Source: Hymenobacter cheonanensis
GTDB lineage: Bacteria > Bacteroidota > Bacteroidia > Cytophagales > Hymenobacteraceae
Direction of reading: 5' to 3'
NCBI RefSeq assembly: GCF_030581075.1
Contig: NZ_JAUQSW010000012.1
Coordinates: forward strand, 124,001-188,000
Length of the DNA stretch: 64,000 nucleotides
Part shown: positions 9,242-18,150 of the stretch, one piece after another
How the letters are laid out: every line of letters starts with the position of its first letter
How positions within the stretch are numbered: position 1 is the first letter of the stretch
Program-made: the position numbers and the translations under genes
Notes under the pieces: model-generated
Database searches by the model: none
What the model was told of the DNA's origin: nothing
The model's input: the letters and a program-made list of their open reading frames with translations, nothing else

Positions 9242-9817
9242 ATGGAGCCGATTACCGCCGCTGCCAAACCCCAGTTTTCGCCCGCTGCCCAGGCGGAAAT
9301 CAAACGCCTGCTCACGCACTACCCCGACGACCGCAAGAAGTCGACTTTGCTGCCGGTGCTGCACATTGCGCAGGCCGAATTCGGCGGCTGGGTAAGCCCC
9401 GAGGTGCAGGACTTGGTGGCCGAAACGCTAGGCCTGCGCCCGATTGAGGTGTACGAGGTGAGCACGTTCTACACCATGTTCAACCTCAAGCCAGTGGGCA
9501 AGCACGTGCTGGAAATCTGCCGCACCGGCCCCTGTATGCTGCGCGGCTCCGACGAGCTAACGGCTCATCTAGAGCGCATTACCGGCGCCAAGGTTGGCGG
9601 CAATTCCCCCGATGGCCTGTTCACGCTGAAAGAAGTGGAATGCCTGGCGGCCTGCGGCTTTGCTCCCGTGGTGCAGGTGCGCGAGAAGTATTATGAGTCG
9701 CTCGATACGGAAGAGAATGTGAATGCCATGCTGACGGAGCTGAAAAGCCTGGTGCATCGGCCCATTCTGCCTTGGGAAGAAAACGGCTTGCCTACCTCAC
9801 TGCAAAACAACTACTAG
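9242..9817 (+). CDS. nuoE: NADH-quinone oxidoreductase subunit E
   Basis: 191 residues from the ATG at 9242 (MEPITAAAKPQ), 23 bp after nuoD; an upstream in-frame start would overlap nuoD and is rejected. Thioredoxin-like fold binding the [2Fe-2S] cluster N1a. Ligand cysteines are in EICRTGPCMLRG (about residues 95-100) and VECLAACGFAP (about 137-141). It works with NuoF at the NADH-oxidising end of complex I. Confidence 0.96.
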   Translation: MEPITAAAKPQFSPAAQAEIKRLLTHYPDDRKKSTLLPVLHIAQAEFGGWVSPEVQDLVAETLGLRPIEVYEVSTFYTMFNLKPVGKHVLEICRTGPCMLRGSDELTAHLERITGAKVGGNSPDGLFTLKEVECLAACGFAPVVQVREKYYESLDTEENVNAMLTELKSLVHRPILPWEENGLPTSLQNNY

Positions 9818-9833
9818 CGACTAGCTTAAGATT

Positions 9834-11171
9834 ATGGGACGCAAGCTATTAACCGAACACGTCAACGTCGAAGGCATCGAAACCTTTGCCGTATACCGCA
9901 AGCACGGCGGCTACCGCGCCGTAGAGAAGGCGCTGAAAATGACGCCCGACGAAGTGGTGGAAGAAGTGAAGAAGTCGGGCCTGCGCGGGCGCGGCGGGGC
10001 AGGCTTTCCCACGGGTATGAAATGGAGCTTTCTGGCCAAGCCGGAGGGCGTGCCGCGCTACCTCGTCTGCAACGCCGACGAGTCGGAGCCCGGCACGTTC
10101 AAGGACCGCTACCTGATGTCGAAGCTCCCGCACTTGCTCATTGAGGGCATGATTGCGGGCAGCTACGCGCTAGGGGCCCGCACCAGCTACATCTACATTC
10201 GCGGCGAGCTGCTGTACGTGCTGCGCATTCTGGAGAAGGCTATTGCTGAGGCCTACGCTGCTGGTTTTCTGGGCGAAAACATCTTAGGCTCAGGCTACTC
10301 GCTTGATTTGCACGTGCACCCCGGCGGTGGCGCCTATATCTGCGGGGAGGAAACGGCGTTGCTGGAATCGCTGGAAGGCAAGCGCGGCAACCCGCGCAAC
10401 AAGCCGCCGTTTCCGGCGGTGCAGGGCCTGTATGCCCGCCCCACGGTGGTGAACAACGTGGAGAGCATTGCCGCCGTCGTGCCCATCCTGAACATGGGCG
10501 GCGACGAATATGCCAAGATTGGGGTGGGCCGGAGCACCGGCACCAAGCTCTTCTCGGCCTGTGGCCACCTGAATAAGCCGGGCATCTACGAGCTGGAGCT
10601 AGGGGTGCCGGTAGAGGAGTTCATTTACTCGGATGAGTATTGCGGTGGCATTTGGAAAGGCCGAGAGCTGAAGGCAGTAGTGGCCGGTGGCTCGTCGGTG
10701 CCCATTCTGCCGAAAGAACTGATTCTGAAAACCGCCGCGGGTGAAAACCGCCTCATGACCTACGAGTCGCTCAGCGATGGGGGGTTTGTGACGGGTACCA
10801 TGCTAGGGTCGGGTGGCTTCATCGCGATGGACGAGACGACGTGCATCGTGAAGAACACCTGGAACTTCTCCCGCTTCTACCACCACGAAAGCTGCGGCCA
10901 GTGCTCGCCCTGCCGCGAAGGCACCGGCTGGCTCGAAAAAGTACTGCACCGGCTAGAGCACGGCCACGGCTCGATGCACGACATCGACCTGATTGTGAGC
11001 GTGGCCAAGCAGATTGAGGGCAATACCATTTGCCCGCTGGGCGAAGCCGCCGCGTGGCCGGTAGCTGCCGCTGTGCGCCACTTCCGGGACGAGTTTGAAT
11101 GGCACGTAACGCATCCGAAGGAGGCTACCCAGCCGGGCGCAGTGTACCGGGGCAACCTGGTAATGGCCTAG
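9834..11171 (+). CDS. nuoF: NADH-quinone oxidoreductase subunit F
   Basis: 445-residue flavoprotein that oxidises NADH. The FMN-binding glycine-rich segment is GRGGAGFPTGMKWSF (about residues 51-65), the NADH-binding segment is GGGAYICGEETALLES (about 164-179), and the [4Fe-4S] N3 ligands are in ESCGQCSPCREGTGW with a fourth Cys in NTICPLGEA. All key residues are present. It lies 16 bp downstream of nuoE. Confidence 0.97.
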   Translation: MGRKLLTEHVNVEGIETFAVYRKHGGYRAVEKALKMTPDEVVEEVKKSGLRGRGGAGFPTGMKWSFLAKPEGVPRYLVCNADESEPGTFKDRYLMSKLPHLLIEGMIAGSYALGARTSYIYIRGELLYVLRILEKAIAEAYAAGFLGENILGSGYSLDLHVHPGGGAYICGEETALLESLEGKRGNPRNKPPFPAVQGLYARPTVVNNVESIAAVVPILNMGGDEYAKIGVGRSTGTKLFSACGHLNKPGIYELELGVPVEEFIYSDEYCGGIWKGRELKAVVAGGSSVPILPKELILKTAAGENRLMTYESLSDGGFVTGTMLGSGGFIAMDETTCIVKNTWNFSRFYHHESCGQCSPCREGTGWLEKVLHRLEHGHGSMHDIDLIVSVAKQIEGNTICPLGEAAAWPVAAAVRHFRDEFEWHVTHPKEATQPGAVYRGNLVMA

Positions 11172-11214
11172 CTTTACTAGGCGGTGTTCTTAGTATTTGT
11201 ATTCGAAAAAGATA

Positions 11215-12240
11215 ATGGCTAAAATAACCTTCGACGGAATTGAGGTAGAAGTGCCCGATGGCACCACTATTCTCAACGCGGCCCGCAAAATCGGGGGCAG
11301 CGTGGTGCCGCCCGCCATGTGCTACTACACGCCCCTTAAAGGCAGCGGCGGCAAGTGCCGCGCCTGCCTGGTGCGCGTAGCTGCCGGCTCGGCTAAGGAC
11401 CCGCGCCCGATGCCGAAGCTGGTAGCCTCGTGCATTACGCCGGTGCAGGATGGCATGGTGGTCGAAAATACCACTAGCCAACAGGTGCTCGACGTGCGCA
11501 AGGGTATCGTGGAGATGCTGCTAATCAATCACCCGCTCGATTGCCCGGTGTGCGACCAGGCGGGCGAATGCGACCTGCAAAACTTTGCCTTCGAGCACGG
11601 CGTGAGCACCACGCGCTACGAGGAGGAACGCCGCACGTTCGAGAAAATCGACATCGGCCCCTACATCCAGCTGCACATGACGCGCTGCATCCTGTGCTAC
11701 CGCTGCGTGTACACGGCCGACCAGCTCACCGAGGGCCGCGTGCACGGCGTGCTAGGCCGGGGCGATGCCGCCGAAATCGGTACGTATATCGAAAACTCGA
11801 TTGATAAAGATTTCAGCGGCAACGTGATAGACGTGTGCCCGGTGGGCGCGCTGACGGACAAGACCTTCCGCTTCAAGTCGCGCGTGTGGTTTACCAAGCC
11901 CGTAAACGCGCACCGCGAATGCTCGCACGAGAAATGCACCGGCCACGTAACGCTGTGGTACAAAGGCAAAGACGTGCTGCGCGTAACGGCCCGCAAAGAC
12001 GAGTACGGCGAGGTAAAAGAGTGGATTTGCAACGAGTGCCGCTTCGAGAAAAAGGAGACTTCGGACTGGGTTATCGAAGGCCCGGCGCACATCGACCGCT
12101 CGTCGGTAATCTCGGCCAACCACTACGAGCTGCCGGTTATCAACCCCCAGGTGATTGCCGACCTACCCGAAAGCACGGTGCGCGAACTGGAGAAAAACCC
12201 GCCCCTGAAGCTCGGCGGCCCCAACGGCACTTCTTTCTAA
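11215..12240 (+). CDS. nuoG: NADH-quinone oxidoreductase subunit G, short form
   Basis: 341 residues from the ATG at 11215 (MAKITFDGIEV). It carries the N-terminal [2Fe-2S] domain (CYYTPLKGSGGKCRACLV), the His-Cys [4Fe-4S] motif region (CPVCDQAGECDLQNFAFEHG) and further clusters (CILCYRCV), then a stub of the molybdopterin-oxidoreductase Fe-S domain (CSHEKCTGH...CNECRF). The large C-terminal domain found in E. coli NuoG (~900 residues) is absent. The ORF ends cleanly with TAA and nuoH follows at 18 bp, so this is a genuine short form and not a truncation by frameshift. Confidence 0.92.
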   Translation: MAKITFDGIEVEVPDGTTILNAARKIGGSVVPPAMCYYTPLKGSGGKCRACLVRVAAGSAKDPRPMPKLVASCITPVQDGMVVENTTSQQVLDVRKGIVEMLLINHPLDCPVCDQAGECDLQNFAFEHGVSTTRYEEERRTFEKIDIGPYIQLHMTRCILCYRCVYTADQLTEGRVHGVLGRGDAAEIGTYIENSIDKDFSGNVIDVCPVGALTDKTFRFKSRVWFTKPVNAHRECSHEKCTGHVTLWYKGKDVLRVTARKDEYGEVKEWICNECRFEKKETSDWVIEGPAHIDRSSVISANHYELPVINPQVIADLPESTVRELEKNPPLKLGGPNGTSF

Positions 12241-12258
12241 GCTGATACTCTTTACGTT

Positions 12259-13350
12259 ATGTCTCTCGAATCTTTAGGCTGGCAAGGCCTCGTTGTACTG
12301 GTGGTATTCGGCGTCTCGCTGCTGATTGCCACCTATTGCACCTACGCCGAGCGCGTGATTGCCGCGTTTTTGCAAGACCGCGTGGGCCCCGACCGCGCTG
12401 GCCCCTGGGGGTTGGCCCAGCCCCTGGCCGATGCCGTGAAGCTTTTCACCAAAGAAGAGTTCTTCCCGAGCGGTGCTAATAAGGCACTGTTCATCTTCGG
12501 CCCCTGCCTGGCCATGATTACGGCGCTTATGTCGTCGGCCGTTATTCCGTTCGGCAGTTTCTTGAAATTTGGGAACACGCAGGTGCACTTGCAGGGCATC
12601 GAAATCAACGTGGGTATGCTTTACATCTTCGGCATCGTGTCGCTAGGGGTATATGGCATCATGATTGGCGGCTGGGCTTCCAACAACAAGTTCTCGCTGC
12701 TGGGCGCCATTCGCGCGGCTTCGCAAAACATCAGCTACGAGCTGGCAATGGGCCTGGCCCTGATTGCGGTACTCATGATGTCGGGCTCGCTCTCACTGCG
12801 CGACATAACCTTGCAGCAAACCCACACGGGCGGCTGGCATCTCAGCGACATTTTTACGTGGAATGTGTTCAAGCAGCCGCTGGGCTTTGTTATTTTCATC
12901 GTTTGCGCATTTGCCGAAACCAACCGCACGCCTTTCGACCTGCCCGAGTGCGAAACCGAGCTGGTGGGCGGCTACCACACCGAATATAGCTCCATGAAAA
13001 TGGGCCTGTACCTGTTTGCGGAGTACGTAAACGTGTTCGTGGCTACGGCCGTGATGTCGGTGCTCTACTTTGGCGGCTTCAACTATCCCTTTCAGTACGA
13101 GTTTCTTGACTTCCTGAACAAAGCTGGCTTGTCGCCCGACTGGGCGCACAACTTGTTCGTGCTGATGGGCGTGGTGGCCATGTTCATGAAAATCTTTACG
13201 GGCATCTTTTTCTTCATGTGGGTGCGCTGGACGCTCCCGCGCTTTCGCTACGACCAGCTGATGCGCCTGGGCTGGACGATTCTCATCCCCCTGGCTATTT
13301 TCAACATTCTGCTCACCGGCGGCCTGATTACGTTCGGCGTAATTAACTAA
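12259..13350 (+). CDS. nuoH: NADH-quinone oxidoreductase subunit H
   Basis: 363-residue membrane subunit that joins the peripheral and membrane arms of complex I and forms part of the quinone channel. About eight helices are visible. Conserved loops include QDRVGPDRAGPWGLAQPLAD and AETNRTPFDLPECETELVGG, the hallmarks of NuoH/ND1. Length is normal. Confidence 0.97.
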   Translation: MSLESLGWQGLVVLVVFGVSLLIATYCTYAERVIAAFLQDRVGPDRAGPWGLAQPLADAVKLFTKEEFFPSGANKALFIFGPCLAMITALMSSAVIPFGSFLKFGNTQVHLQGIEINVGMLYIFGIVSLGVYGIMIGGWASNNKFSLLGAIRAASQNISYELAMGLALIAVLMMSGSLSLRDITLQQTHTGGWHLSDIFTWNVFKQPLGFVIFIVCAFAETNRTPFDLPECETELVGGYHTEYSSMKMGLYLFAEYVNVFVATAVMSVLYFGGFNYPFQYEFLDFLNKAGLSPDWAHNLFVLMGVVAMFMKIFTGIFFFMWVRWTLPRFRYDQLMRLGWTILIPLAIFNILLTGGLITFGVIN

Positions 13351-13355
13351 CGACT

Positions 13356-13934
13356 ATGGAATCGCTAAGCAACCGCGCCAAGAAACTGGAAAAGAAGCCG
13401 ATGACGCTCGCCGAGCGGGCCTACCTGCCGGCGATTTTTCAGGGCTTGTCCATTACCATGCAGCACTTTTTCCGGGCTGCAACCAAAAAACAGGTTACCA
13501 TTCGCTACCCCGAGGAGACGCGCCCGTTTTCGCCCGTTTTCCGGGGCCTGCACGTGCTCAAGCGCGATGAGCAAGGGCGCGAGCGCTGCACGGCCTGCGG
13601 CCTCTGCGCCGTAGCCTGCCCGGCCGAAGCTATTACGATGGTGGCCGGCGAGCGCAAGAAGGGCGAACAAAACCTCTACCGCGAGGAGAAATACGCCGTC
13701 AGCTACGAAATCAACATGCTGCGCTGCATCTTCTGCGGCCTTTGCGAGGAGGCTTGCCCGAAGGCCGCCATTTACCTGCAAGCCGACAAGATGGCACCGC
13801 CGCGCTACGAGCGCGACGAGTTCATTTACGGCAAAGACCGCCTGGTAGAGCCCGTATCGCCCGATAACCGCTCGAAGCGCGGCATCCAGCTCACGCCCGA
13901 GCAAGCCGAAAAGCTGCGCTCGCAACTGGCCTAG
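13356..13934 (+). CDS. nuoI: NADH-quinone oxidoreductase subunit I
   Basis: 192-residue ferredoxin-type subunit carrying clusters N6a and N6b. The two [4Fe-4S] motifs are CTACGLCAVACPAEAI (about residues 78-93) and CIFCGLCEEACPKAAI (about 125-140). The start lies 5 bp after nuoH. It is followed by a 79-bp palindromic intergenic element before nuoJ. Confidence 0.97.
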   Translation: MESLSNRAKKLEKKPMTLAERAYLPAIFQGLSITMQHFFRAATKKQVTIRYPEETRPFSPVFRGLHVLKRDEQGRERCTACGLCAVACPAEAITMVAGERKKGEQNLYREEKYAVSYEINMLRCIFCGLCEEACPKAAIYLQADKMAPPRYERDEFIYGKDRLVEPVSPDNRSKRGIQLTPEQAEKLRSQLA

Positions 13935-13944
13935 CGCCGCGTGC

Positions 13945-14004
13945 GGTAAGCTTTCGCTTGCCGATTAATAAAACCACAAGCCGAACGGCGAGCCGAAGCT
14001 TACC
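13945..14004. repeat. Imperfect palindrome between nuoI and nuoJ
   Basis: Left arm 13945-13963 starts GGTAAGCTTTCGCTTGCCG and right arm 13986-14004 is CGGCGAGCCGAAGCTTACC. The two match in reverse complement at 16 of 19 positions around a 22-bp spacer. It resembles a MITE/REP-like intergenic element and is cotranscribed with the operon. Confidence 0.6.
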
Positions 14005-14013
14005 CTACCTGTT

Positions 14014-14520
14014 ATGTCCCTCTTTCTTTTCCTGTCGTTCGTGGCTTTGCTGAGTGCGCTAGGCGTGGTGCTGGCTAAAAACCCGGTGCACAGCGTACTG
14101 TTTCTCATCCTCACGTTCTTCACCCTCTCGGCTCATTACCTCACGCTGAATGCGCAGTTTCTGGCTGCTGTCAACATCATCGTGTACGCCGGGGCCATCA
14201 TGGTGCTGTTCTTGTTCGTAATTATGTTCTTGAATCTCAACGAGGATACCGAGCCGCATAAGCCAGCCCTAGCCAAAATAGCGGCCACCATTGCGGGTGG
14301 CTCGCTGCTGCTCATTATGGTGGTGGCCCTGCGCAATGTGCAGCCGGTGGGCTACGATGCGGCTACCTTCAGCTCGCAGGTGGGCATGGTAGACCGGCTA
14401 GGCCTCGTATTATTCAAAGAGTATTCGCTGCCCTTCGAGTTAGCTTCCATTCTGCTACTGGCCGCAATGGTTGGCTCGGTGATGCTCGGCAAGCGCGAGA
14501 CGGGCGAACGGAATTTTTAA
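14014..14520 (+). CDS. nuoJ: NADH-quinone oxidoreductase subunit J
   Basis: 168-residue membrane subunit (ND6 homologue) with five hydrophobic helices. The conserved helix-3 region NIIVYAGAIMVLFLFVIMFL is visible. The C-terminus ends LLLAAMVGSVMLGKRETG, typical of NuoJ. It is the last nuo gene here: a strong hairpin follows and the next gene is an unrelated dioxygenase. nuoK, nuoL, nuoM and nuoN, which normally follow, are not in the window. Confidence 0.96.
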   Translation: MSLFLFLSFVALLSALGVVLAKNPVHSVLFLILTFFTLSAHYLTLNAQFLAAVNIIVYAGAIMVLFLFVIMFLNLNEDTEPHKPALAKIAATIAGGSLLLIMVVALRNVQPVGYDAATFSSQVGMVDRLGLVLFKEYSLPFELASILLLAAMVGSVMLGKRETGERNF

Positions 14521-14537
14521 GCGCAACTGCTGTCCAA

Positions 14538-14577
14538 ATGCAAAGCGGCCACTGAGATTTCGGTGGCCGCTTTGCAT
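14538..14577. terminator. Hairpin ending the nuo operon
   Basis: Perfect 15-bp stem: ATGCAAAGCGGCCAC at 14538-14552 pairs with GTGGCCGCTTTGCAT at 14563-14577 around a 10-nt loop. There is no long U tract, so termination is inferred from stem strength and position. Confidence 0.6.
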
Positions 14578-14638
14578 GTGGGCCAGTCAGTATCTTGCCG
14601 ACCTAACTTTTGCATACAGCGCTAAAGAAGGTCGCGCC

Positions 14639-15673
14639 ATGAAAAAACAGGCAGTACTTGTCAGCTCAGAAGAAACCGGCCAGCTTGGCGTGCGGCATTT
14701 AAAGCGGTTTTGGGCCCAGGCGCTGGCCAAGCGCCAAGGCATCTTGACAGAGCCCGCTGCGCACGATTGGCGCTTCAACAACTTGCTGCTGAATGGGCTA
14801 GGCCTGCCGCTCCAGGAAACCATGCGGCACTTGATGCAAGCCGCGCCAACTTTCGAGGAGTTTGAGCAGTGGGTGGTAGCGAAGAACAACGGCCAAATTG
14901 CTCCCTTGCGCATCGAGCGCCTAAATAGTGTTTTTGCGGGCAAGCCATATAATGAGCAGCTAGCCGAGCAGCTGCGCCAAATCGAGGCGAGCCCCAATGT
15001 GCTGAGCGAGCAGGACTTATCCTGTTGGCAGGAGAATGGGTATGTTATTCTGCGTGGTGCCATTACCAAAGAGCAGGCCCAGGCCACGGAAGCGGCCGTG
15101 TGGGAGGCGCTGGAAATGCAGCCTGACAAGCCGGCCTCGTGGTATGAGAAGCCTATCGGCCAAGGCATTATGATGGATTTTTACCATCACCCCACCCTGC
15201 GCGCCAATCGCCAGTCGGCGCGCATCCACAAGGCCTTTGCCCAGCTCTGGGGCACGGCCGACTTATGGGCTACCACCGACCGCACCAGCCTCAACCCGCC
15301 CGAAACGGCCACTTATTGCCACCAGGGTACGCCGCTGCACTGGGATATGAGCCTGCGCCCGCCGTTCTACTTCGGCACTCAGGGCCTTATTTACCTCTGC
15401 GACACCCCGGCCGAGCAAGGAGCATTTCAATGCGTACCCGGTTTTCACCGCCGGCTCGAAAGCTGGCTAGCCGGCCTGCCCACCGGCACCAGCCCGCGCA
15501 GCATCGACCTAACCGGGCTAGCCCAGCCCATTGCTGCCGAGGCCGGCGATATGGTTATCTGGCACCACTTCCTTCCCCACGGCAGCAGCGCCAACCGAAG
15601 CTCCTACCCGCGCATCGTGCAATACCTCAATATGTACCCAATGGAGTTTAAGGAAAACGTGGAGTGGTTGTAA
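14639..15673 (+). CDS. Phytanoyl-CoA dioxygenase (PhyH) family protein
   Basis: 344 residues from the ATG at 14639 (MKKQAVLVSSEE). The C-terminal two thirds have the Fe(II)/2-oxoglutarate dioxygenase fold of PhyH: the metal-binding H-x-D is in PLHWDMS (about residues 232-237), and the distal His in IWHHFLPHGSSANRS (about 309-313), with Arg for 2-oxoglutarate shortly after. The N-terminal ~100 residues are a helical domain that I do not recognise. Substrate is unknown. It sits between the nuo hairpin and a bidirectional terminator, so it is monocistronic. Confidence 0.82.
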   Translation: MKKQAVLVSSEETGQLGVRHLKRFWAQALAKRQGILTEPAAHDWRFNNLLLNGLGLPLQETMRHLMQAAPTFEEFEQWVVAKNNGQIAPLRIERLNSVFAGKPYNEQLAEQLRQIEASPNVLSEQDLSCWQENGYVILRGAITKEQAQATEAAVWEALEMQPDKPASWYEKPIGQGIMMDFYHHPTLRANRQSARIHKAFAQLWGTADLWATTDRTSLNPPETATYCHQGTPLHWDMSLRPPFYFGTQGLIYLCDTPAEQGAFQCVPGFHRRLESWLAGLPTGTSPRSIDLTGLAQPIAAEAGDMVIWHHFLPHGSSANRSSYPRIVQYLNMYPMEFKENVEWL

Positions 15674-15675
15674 TA

Positions 15676-15721
15676 AAAACGAAAGGGAGCAACTAATTCC
15701 TCAGTCGCCCCCTTTCGTTTT
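15676..15721. terminator. Bidirectional terminator between PhyH gene and the aspS operon
   Basis: AAAACGAAAGGG at 15676-15687 pairs with CCCTTTCGTTTT at 15710-15721. The A run on one side and T run on the other suit termination of both converging transcripts. Confidence 0.8.
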
Positions 15722-15723
15722 CA

Positions 15724-16176
15724 TTAAAACTTTGGAGCAAGCTCGTTTATATACATTTTCAATGTACGAACGTCAATATCTAATTCGCGCAGGTTGAATT
15801 TTGCCAGTTCTTGATGCTGATTGAACCGGTTAAGGAGTACTAAATAAGTAGAAACAGAACGATAACCCAATTCCATCTTCACAATTGGGAGAGTTCTTCC
15901 CCAAGGCAAGAAATCTGTTTTGACGCTCCATATACCTTGTCGACCAATTTTTATTTGAGGTCCCTGCTGACGAAAGCGTTTGACTGCCTGCCACAATGAA
16001 AATACGCCGAGTAGTGGCCAAAAGAGGCCTAGCCAGCTTTTTATCCAAAATGAGAGTATCACGCCGCCGATAAACAAAAAGAATCCGAATACCAAATCGA
16101 ATAAAATAGTACCCTGCGAGTAGCCTATGCGGTATTCGTAAACTATTTCAGCCGGCTTGAATCTTCGGCGCTTCAT
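15724..16176 (-). CDS. Small membrane protein of unknown function, downstream of aspS
   Basis: 150 residues. A basic N-terminus is followed by two hydrophobic segments (ILFDLVFGFFLFIGGVIL; SWLGLFWPLLGVFSLWQAV) and a soluble C-terminal domain that looks like a small PH-like beta barrel (IKIGRQGIWSVKTDFLPW). No family is recognised. Its start lies 3 bp after the aspS stop, so it is probably translated from the aspS transcript. Base composition is clearly more AT-rich than its neighbours, a possible sign of late acquisition. Confidence 0.65.
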   Translation of the reverse strand: MKRRRFKPAEIVYEYRIGYSQGTILFDLVFGFFLFIGGVILSFWIKSWLGLFWPLLGVFSLWQAVKRFRQQGPQIKIGRQGIWSVKTDFLPWGRTLPIVKMELGYRSVSTYLVLLNRFNQHQELAKFNLRELDIDVRTLKMYINELAPKF

Positions 16177-16179
16177 ACC

Positions 16180-17943
16180 CTACTTCACTATCACATCCGT
16201 TTTGATACTCAGCTCCGTCAGCTGCTTATCCGAAATCGGCGAGGGCGAGTCAATCATCACATCACGGCCCGAGTTGTTTTTAGGGAAGGCGATGAAGTCG
16301 CGGATGCTGTCGGCGCCGCCGAAAAGCGAGCACAGGCGGTCGAAGCCGAAGGCGATGCCGCCGTGGGGCGGCGCGCCGTACTCGAAGGCGTCGAGCAGGA
16401 AGCCAAACTGGGCCTGCGCCTCCTCGGGCGAGAAGCCTAGCAGTGAGAACATGCGGGCCTGCACTGCCCGGTCGTGGATGCGGATGGAGCCGCCGCCCAC
16501 TTCCACCCCGTTGATAACCAAGTCGTAGGCATTGGCGCGGGCCTGGCCGATGGTATCGGGATTATCAAGTAGGTGCAGGTCTTCGGGCTTGGGCGAGGTG
16601 AAGGGGTGGTGCATGGCGAAGTAGCGGCCCTCCTCTTCGATATACTCCAGCAGCGGAAAATTGACGACCCACAGCGGGGCGAAGGTGTCCTTATCGCGCA
16701 GGCCGAGGCGCTGGCCCATTTCGAGGCGCAGCTCGCTCAGGGCTTTGCGGGTTTTGTCAGCCGGGCCAGCCAGGATGAGCAGCAGGTCGCCTTCATTGGC
16801 ATTGAAGACGGCTTTCCATTTCTGCAATTCTTCCTGCGAGTAGAATTTATCGACCGACGACTTCACCACGCCGCCGGCTTCCACGCGAGCGTACACGAGG
16901 CCGGTGGCACCTAGCTGCGGGCGCTTCACGAAATTGGTCAGCTCGTCGAGCTGCTTGCGGGTGTAGGCGGCGCAGGTGGCAGCGTTGATACCCACCACCA
17001 GTTCGGCGCTGTCGAAAACCGGGAAGCCCTGGCCTTTTACCACGTCGTTCAGCTCCACGAACTTCATGTCGAAGCGCACGTCGGGCTTGTCGTTGCCGTA
17101 CCAGCGCATGGCGTCGGCGTATTCCATGCGGGGCACGGTGGGGAAATCAAGGTTCTTAATTTCCTTGAACAGGTAGCGCACCAGGCCCTCGAAGGTGTTG
17201 AGGATGTCTTCCTGCTCCACAAAGGCCATTTCGCAGTCAATCTGCGTGAACTCGGGCTGGCGGTCGGCGCGCAGGTCTTCGTCGCGGAAGCACTTCACAA
17301 TCTGGAAGTAGCGGTCGAAGCCCGACACCATGAGCAGCTGCTTGAACGTTTGGGGCGACTGCGGCAGGGCGTAAAACTCGCCGGGGTTCATGCGCGAGGG
17401 CACCACGAAATCGCGGGCGCCTTCGGGCGTGCTTTTGATGAGCACGGGCGTTTCTACTTCGATAAAGTCCTGGCCGTCGAGGTAGCGGCGCACGGCCTGG
17501 GCCATGCGGTGGCGCAGCATCAGGTTGTTGCGCACGGGCGTGCGGCGCAGGTCGAGGTAGCGATACTTCATGCGCAGCTCGTCGCCGCCGTCGGTGTCGT
17601 CTTCGATGAGGAAGGGCGGCAGCTTAGCAGGATTAAGCACTTCTAGCTTTTCCACGCGCACTTCAATGTCGCCGGTCGGAATATGCGCGTTTTTGGAGTA
17701 GCGCTCGGCCACTTTGCCGGTTACCGATACTACAAACTCGCGGCCCAGCGTGCGGGCTTTTTCGCGCACCGCCTCGCTTTCCACGCCTTCTTCGAGGGCT
17801 AGCTGCGTGATGCCGTAGCGGTCGCGCAGGTCAATCCAGAGGATGCCGCCTTTGTCGCGGGTGCGCTGCACCCAGCCGACTAGGGTGACGGTTTGGCCGA
17901 CGTGCTCTTGGCGAAGCTCGCCGTTGGTGTGGGTTCTTAACAT
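16180..17943 (-). CDS. aspS: Aspartate--tRNA ligase
   Basis: 587 residues from the ATG at 17943 (MLRTHTNGELRQEHVG), the usual bacterial AspRS size. An N-terminal OB-fold anticodon-binding domain (VTLVGWVQRTRDKGGILWIDLRDRYG) is followed by the class II catalytic core: motif 2 (FRDEDLRADRQPEFTQIDCEMAF), the bacterial GAD insertion, and motif 3 near the end (GIAFGFDRLCSLFGGADSIRDF). A longer upstream in-frame extension would run through intergenic repeats and is rejected. The leader of about 98 nt contains a short tandem repeat. Confidence 0.96.
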   Translation of the reverse strand: MLRTHTNGELRQEHVGQTVTLVGWVQRTRDKGGILWIDLRDRYGITQLALEEGVESEAVREKARTLGREFVVSVTGKVAERYSKNAHIPTGDIEVRVEKLEVLNPAKLPPFLIEDDTDGGDELRMKYRYLDLRRTPVRNNLMLRHRMAQAVRRYLDGQDFIEVETPVLIKSTPEGARDFVVPSRMNPGEFYALPQSPQTFKQLLMVSGFDRYFQIVKCFRDEDLRADRQPEFTQIDCEMAFVEQEDILNTFEGLVRYLFKEIKNLDFPTVPRMEYADAMRWYGNDKPDVRFDMKFVELNDVVKGQGFPVFDSAELVVGINAATCAAYTRKQLDELTNFVKRPQLGATGLVYARVEAGGVVKSSVDKFYSQEELQKWKAVFNANEGDLLLILAGPADKTRKALSELRLEMGQRLGLRDKDTFAPLWVVNFPLLEYIEEEGRYFAMHHPFTSPKPEDLHLLDNPDTIGQARANAYDLVINGVEVGGGSIRIHDRAVQARMFSLLGFSPEEAQAQFGFLLDAFEYGAPPHGGIAFGFDRLCSLFGGADSIRDFIAFPKNNSGRDVMIDSPSPISDKQLTELSIKTDVIVK

Positions 17944-17947
17944 AAAC

Positions 17948-17980
17948 CGCAGATTTAACGGATTTAACGGATTTCGCTGA
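17948..17980. repeat. Short tandem repeat GATTTAACG in the aspS leader
   Basis: GATTTAACG occurs twice in direct succession, then a third time as GATTTCGCT, just upstream of the aspS start. Such words recur as dispersed intergenic repeats in Bacteroidota (general knowledge). It would be transcribed as part of the aspS 5' leader. Confidence 0.5.
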
Positions 17981-18047
17981 TACGCCTGCTGCGCAGGCTG
18001 GCTATTCGCTGGTGAGAGGGGCCTTTTGGAGACAGGCCGCACAGGGG

Positions 18048-18055
18048 CAAAGTTA
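18048..18055 (-). promoter_or_regulatory. Probable aspS promoter, -7 element TAACTTTG
   Basis: Exact TAnnTTTG on the minus strand with TTG 17 bp further upstream (top-strand CAA at 18073-18075). It predicts a leader of about 98 nt before the aspS ATG. Confidence 0.6.
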
Positions 18056-18150
18056 GTTCGGGTTGGGGGCCGCAACCGTTGGGTTTGGTATGAAGTATGC
18101 AAAAGCAGGCTTTGCGGCGCTGGTGCGCGGCATCTTTTTCTCTCTTTGAT

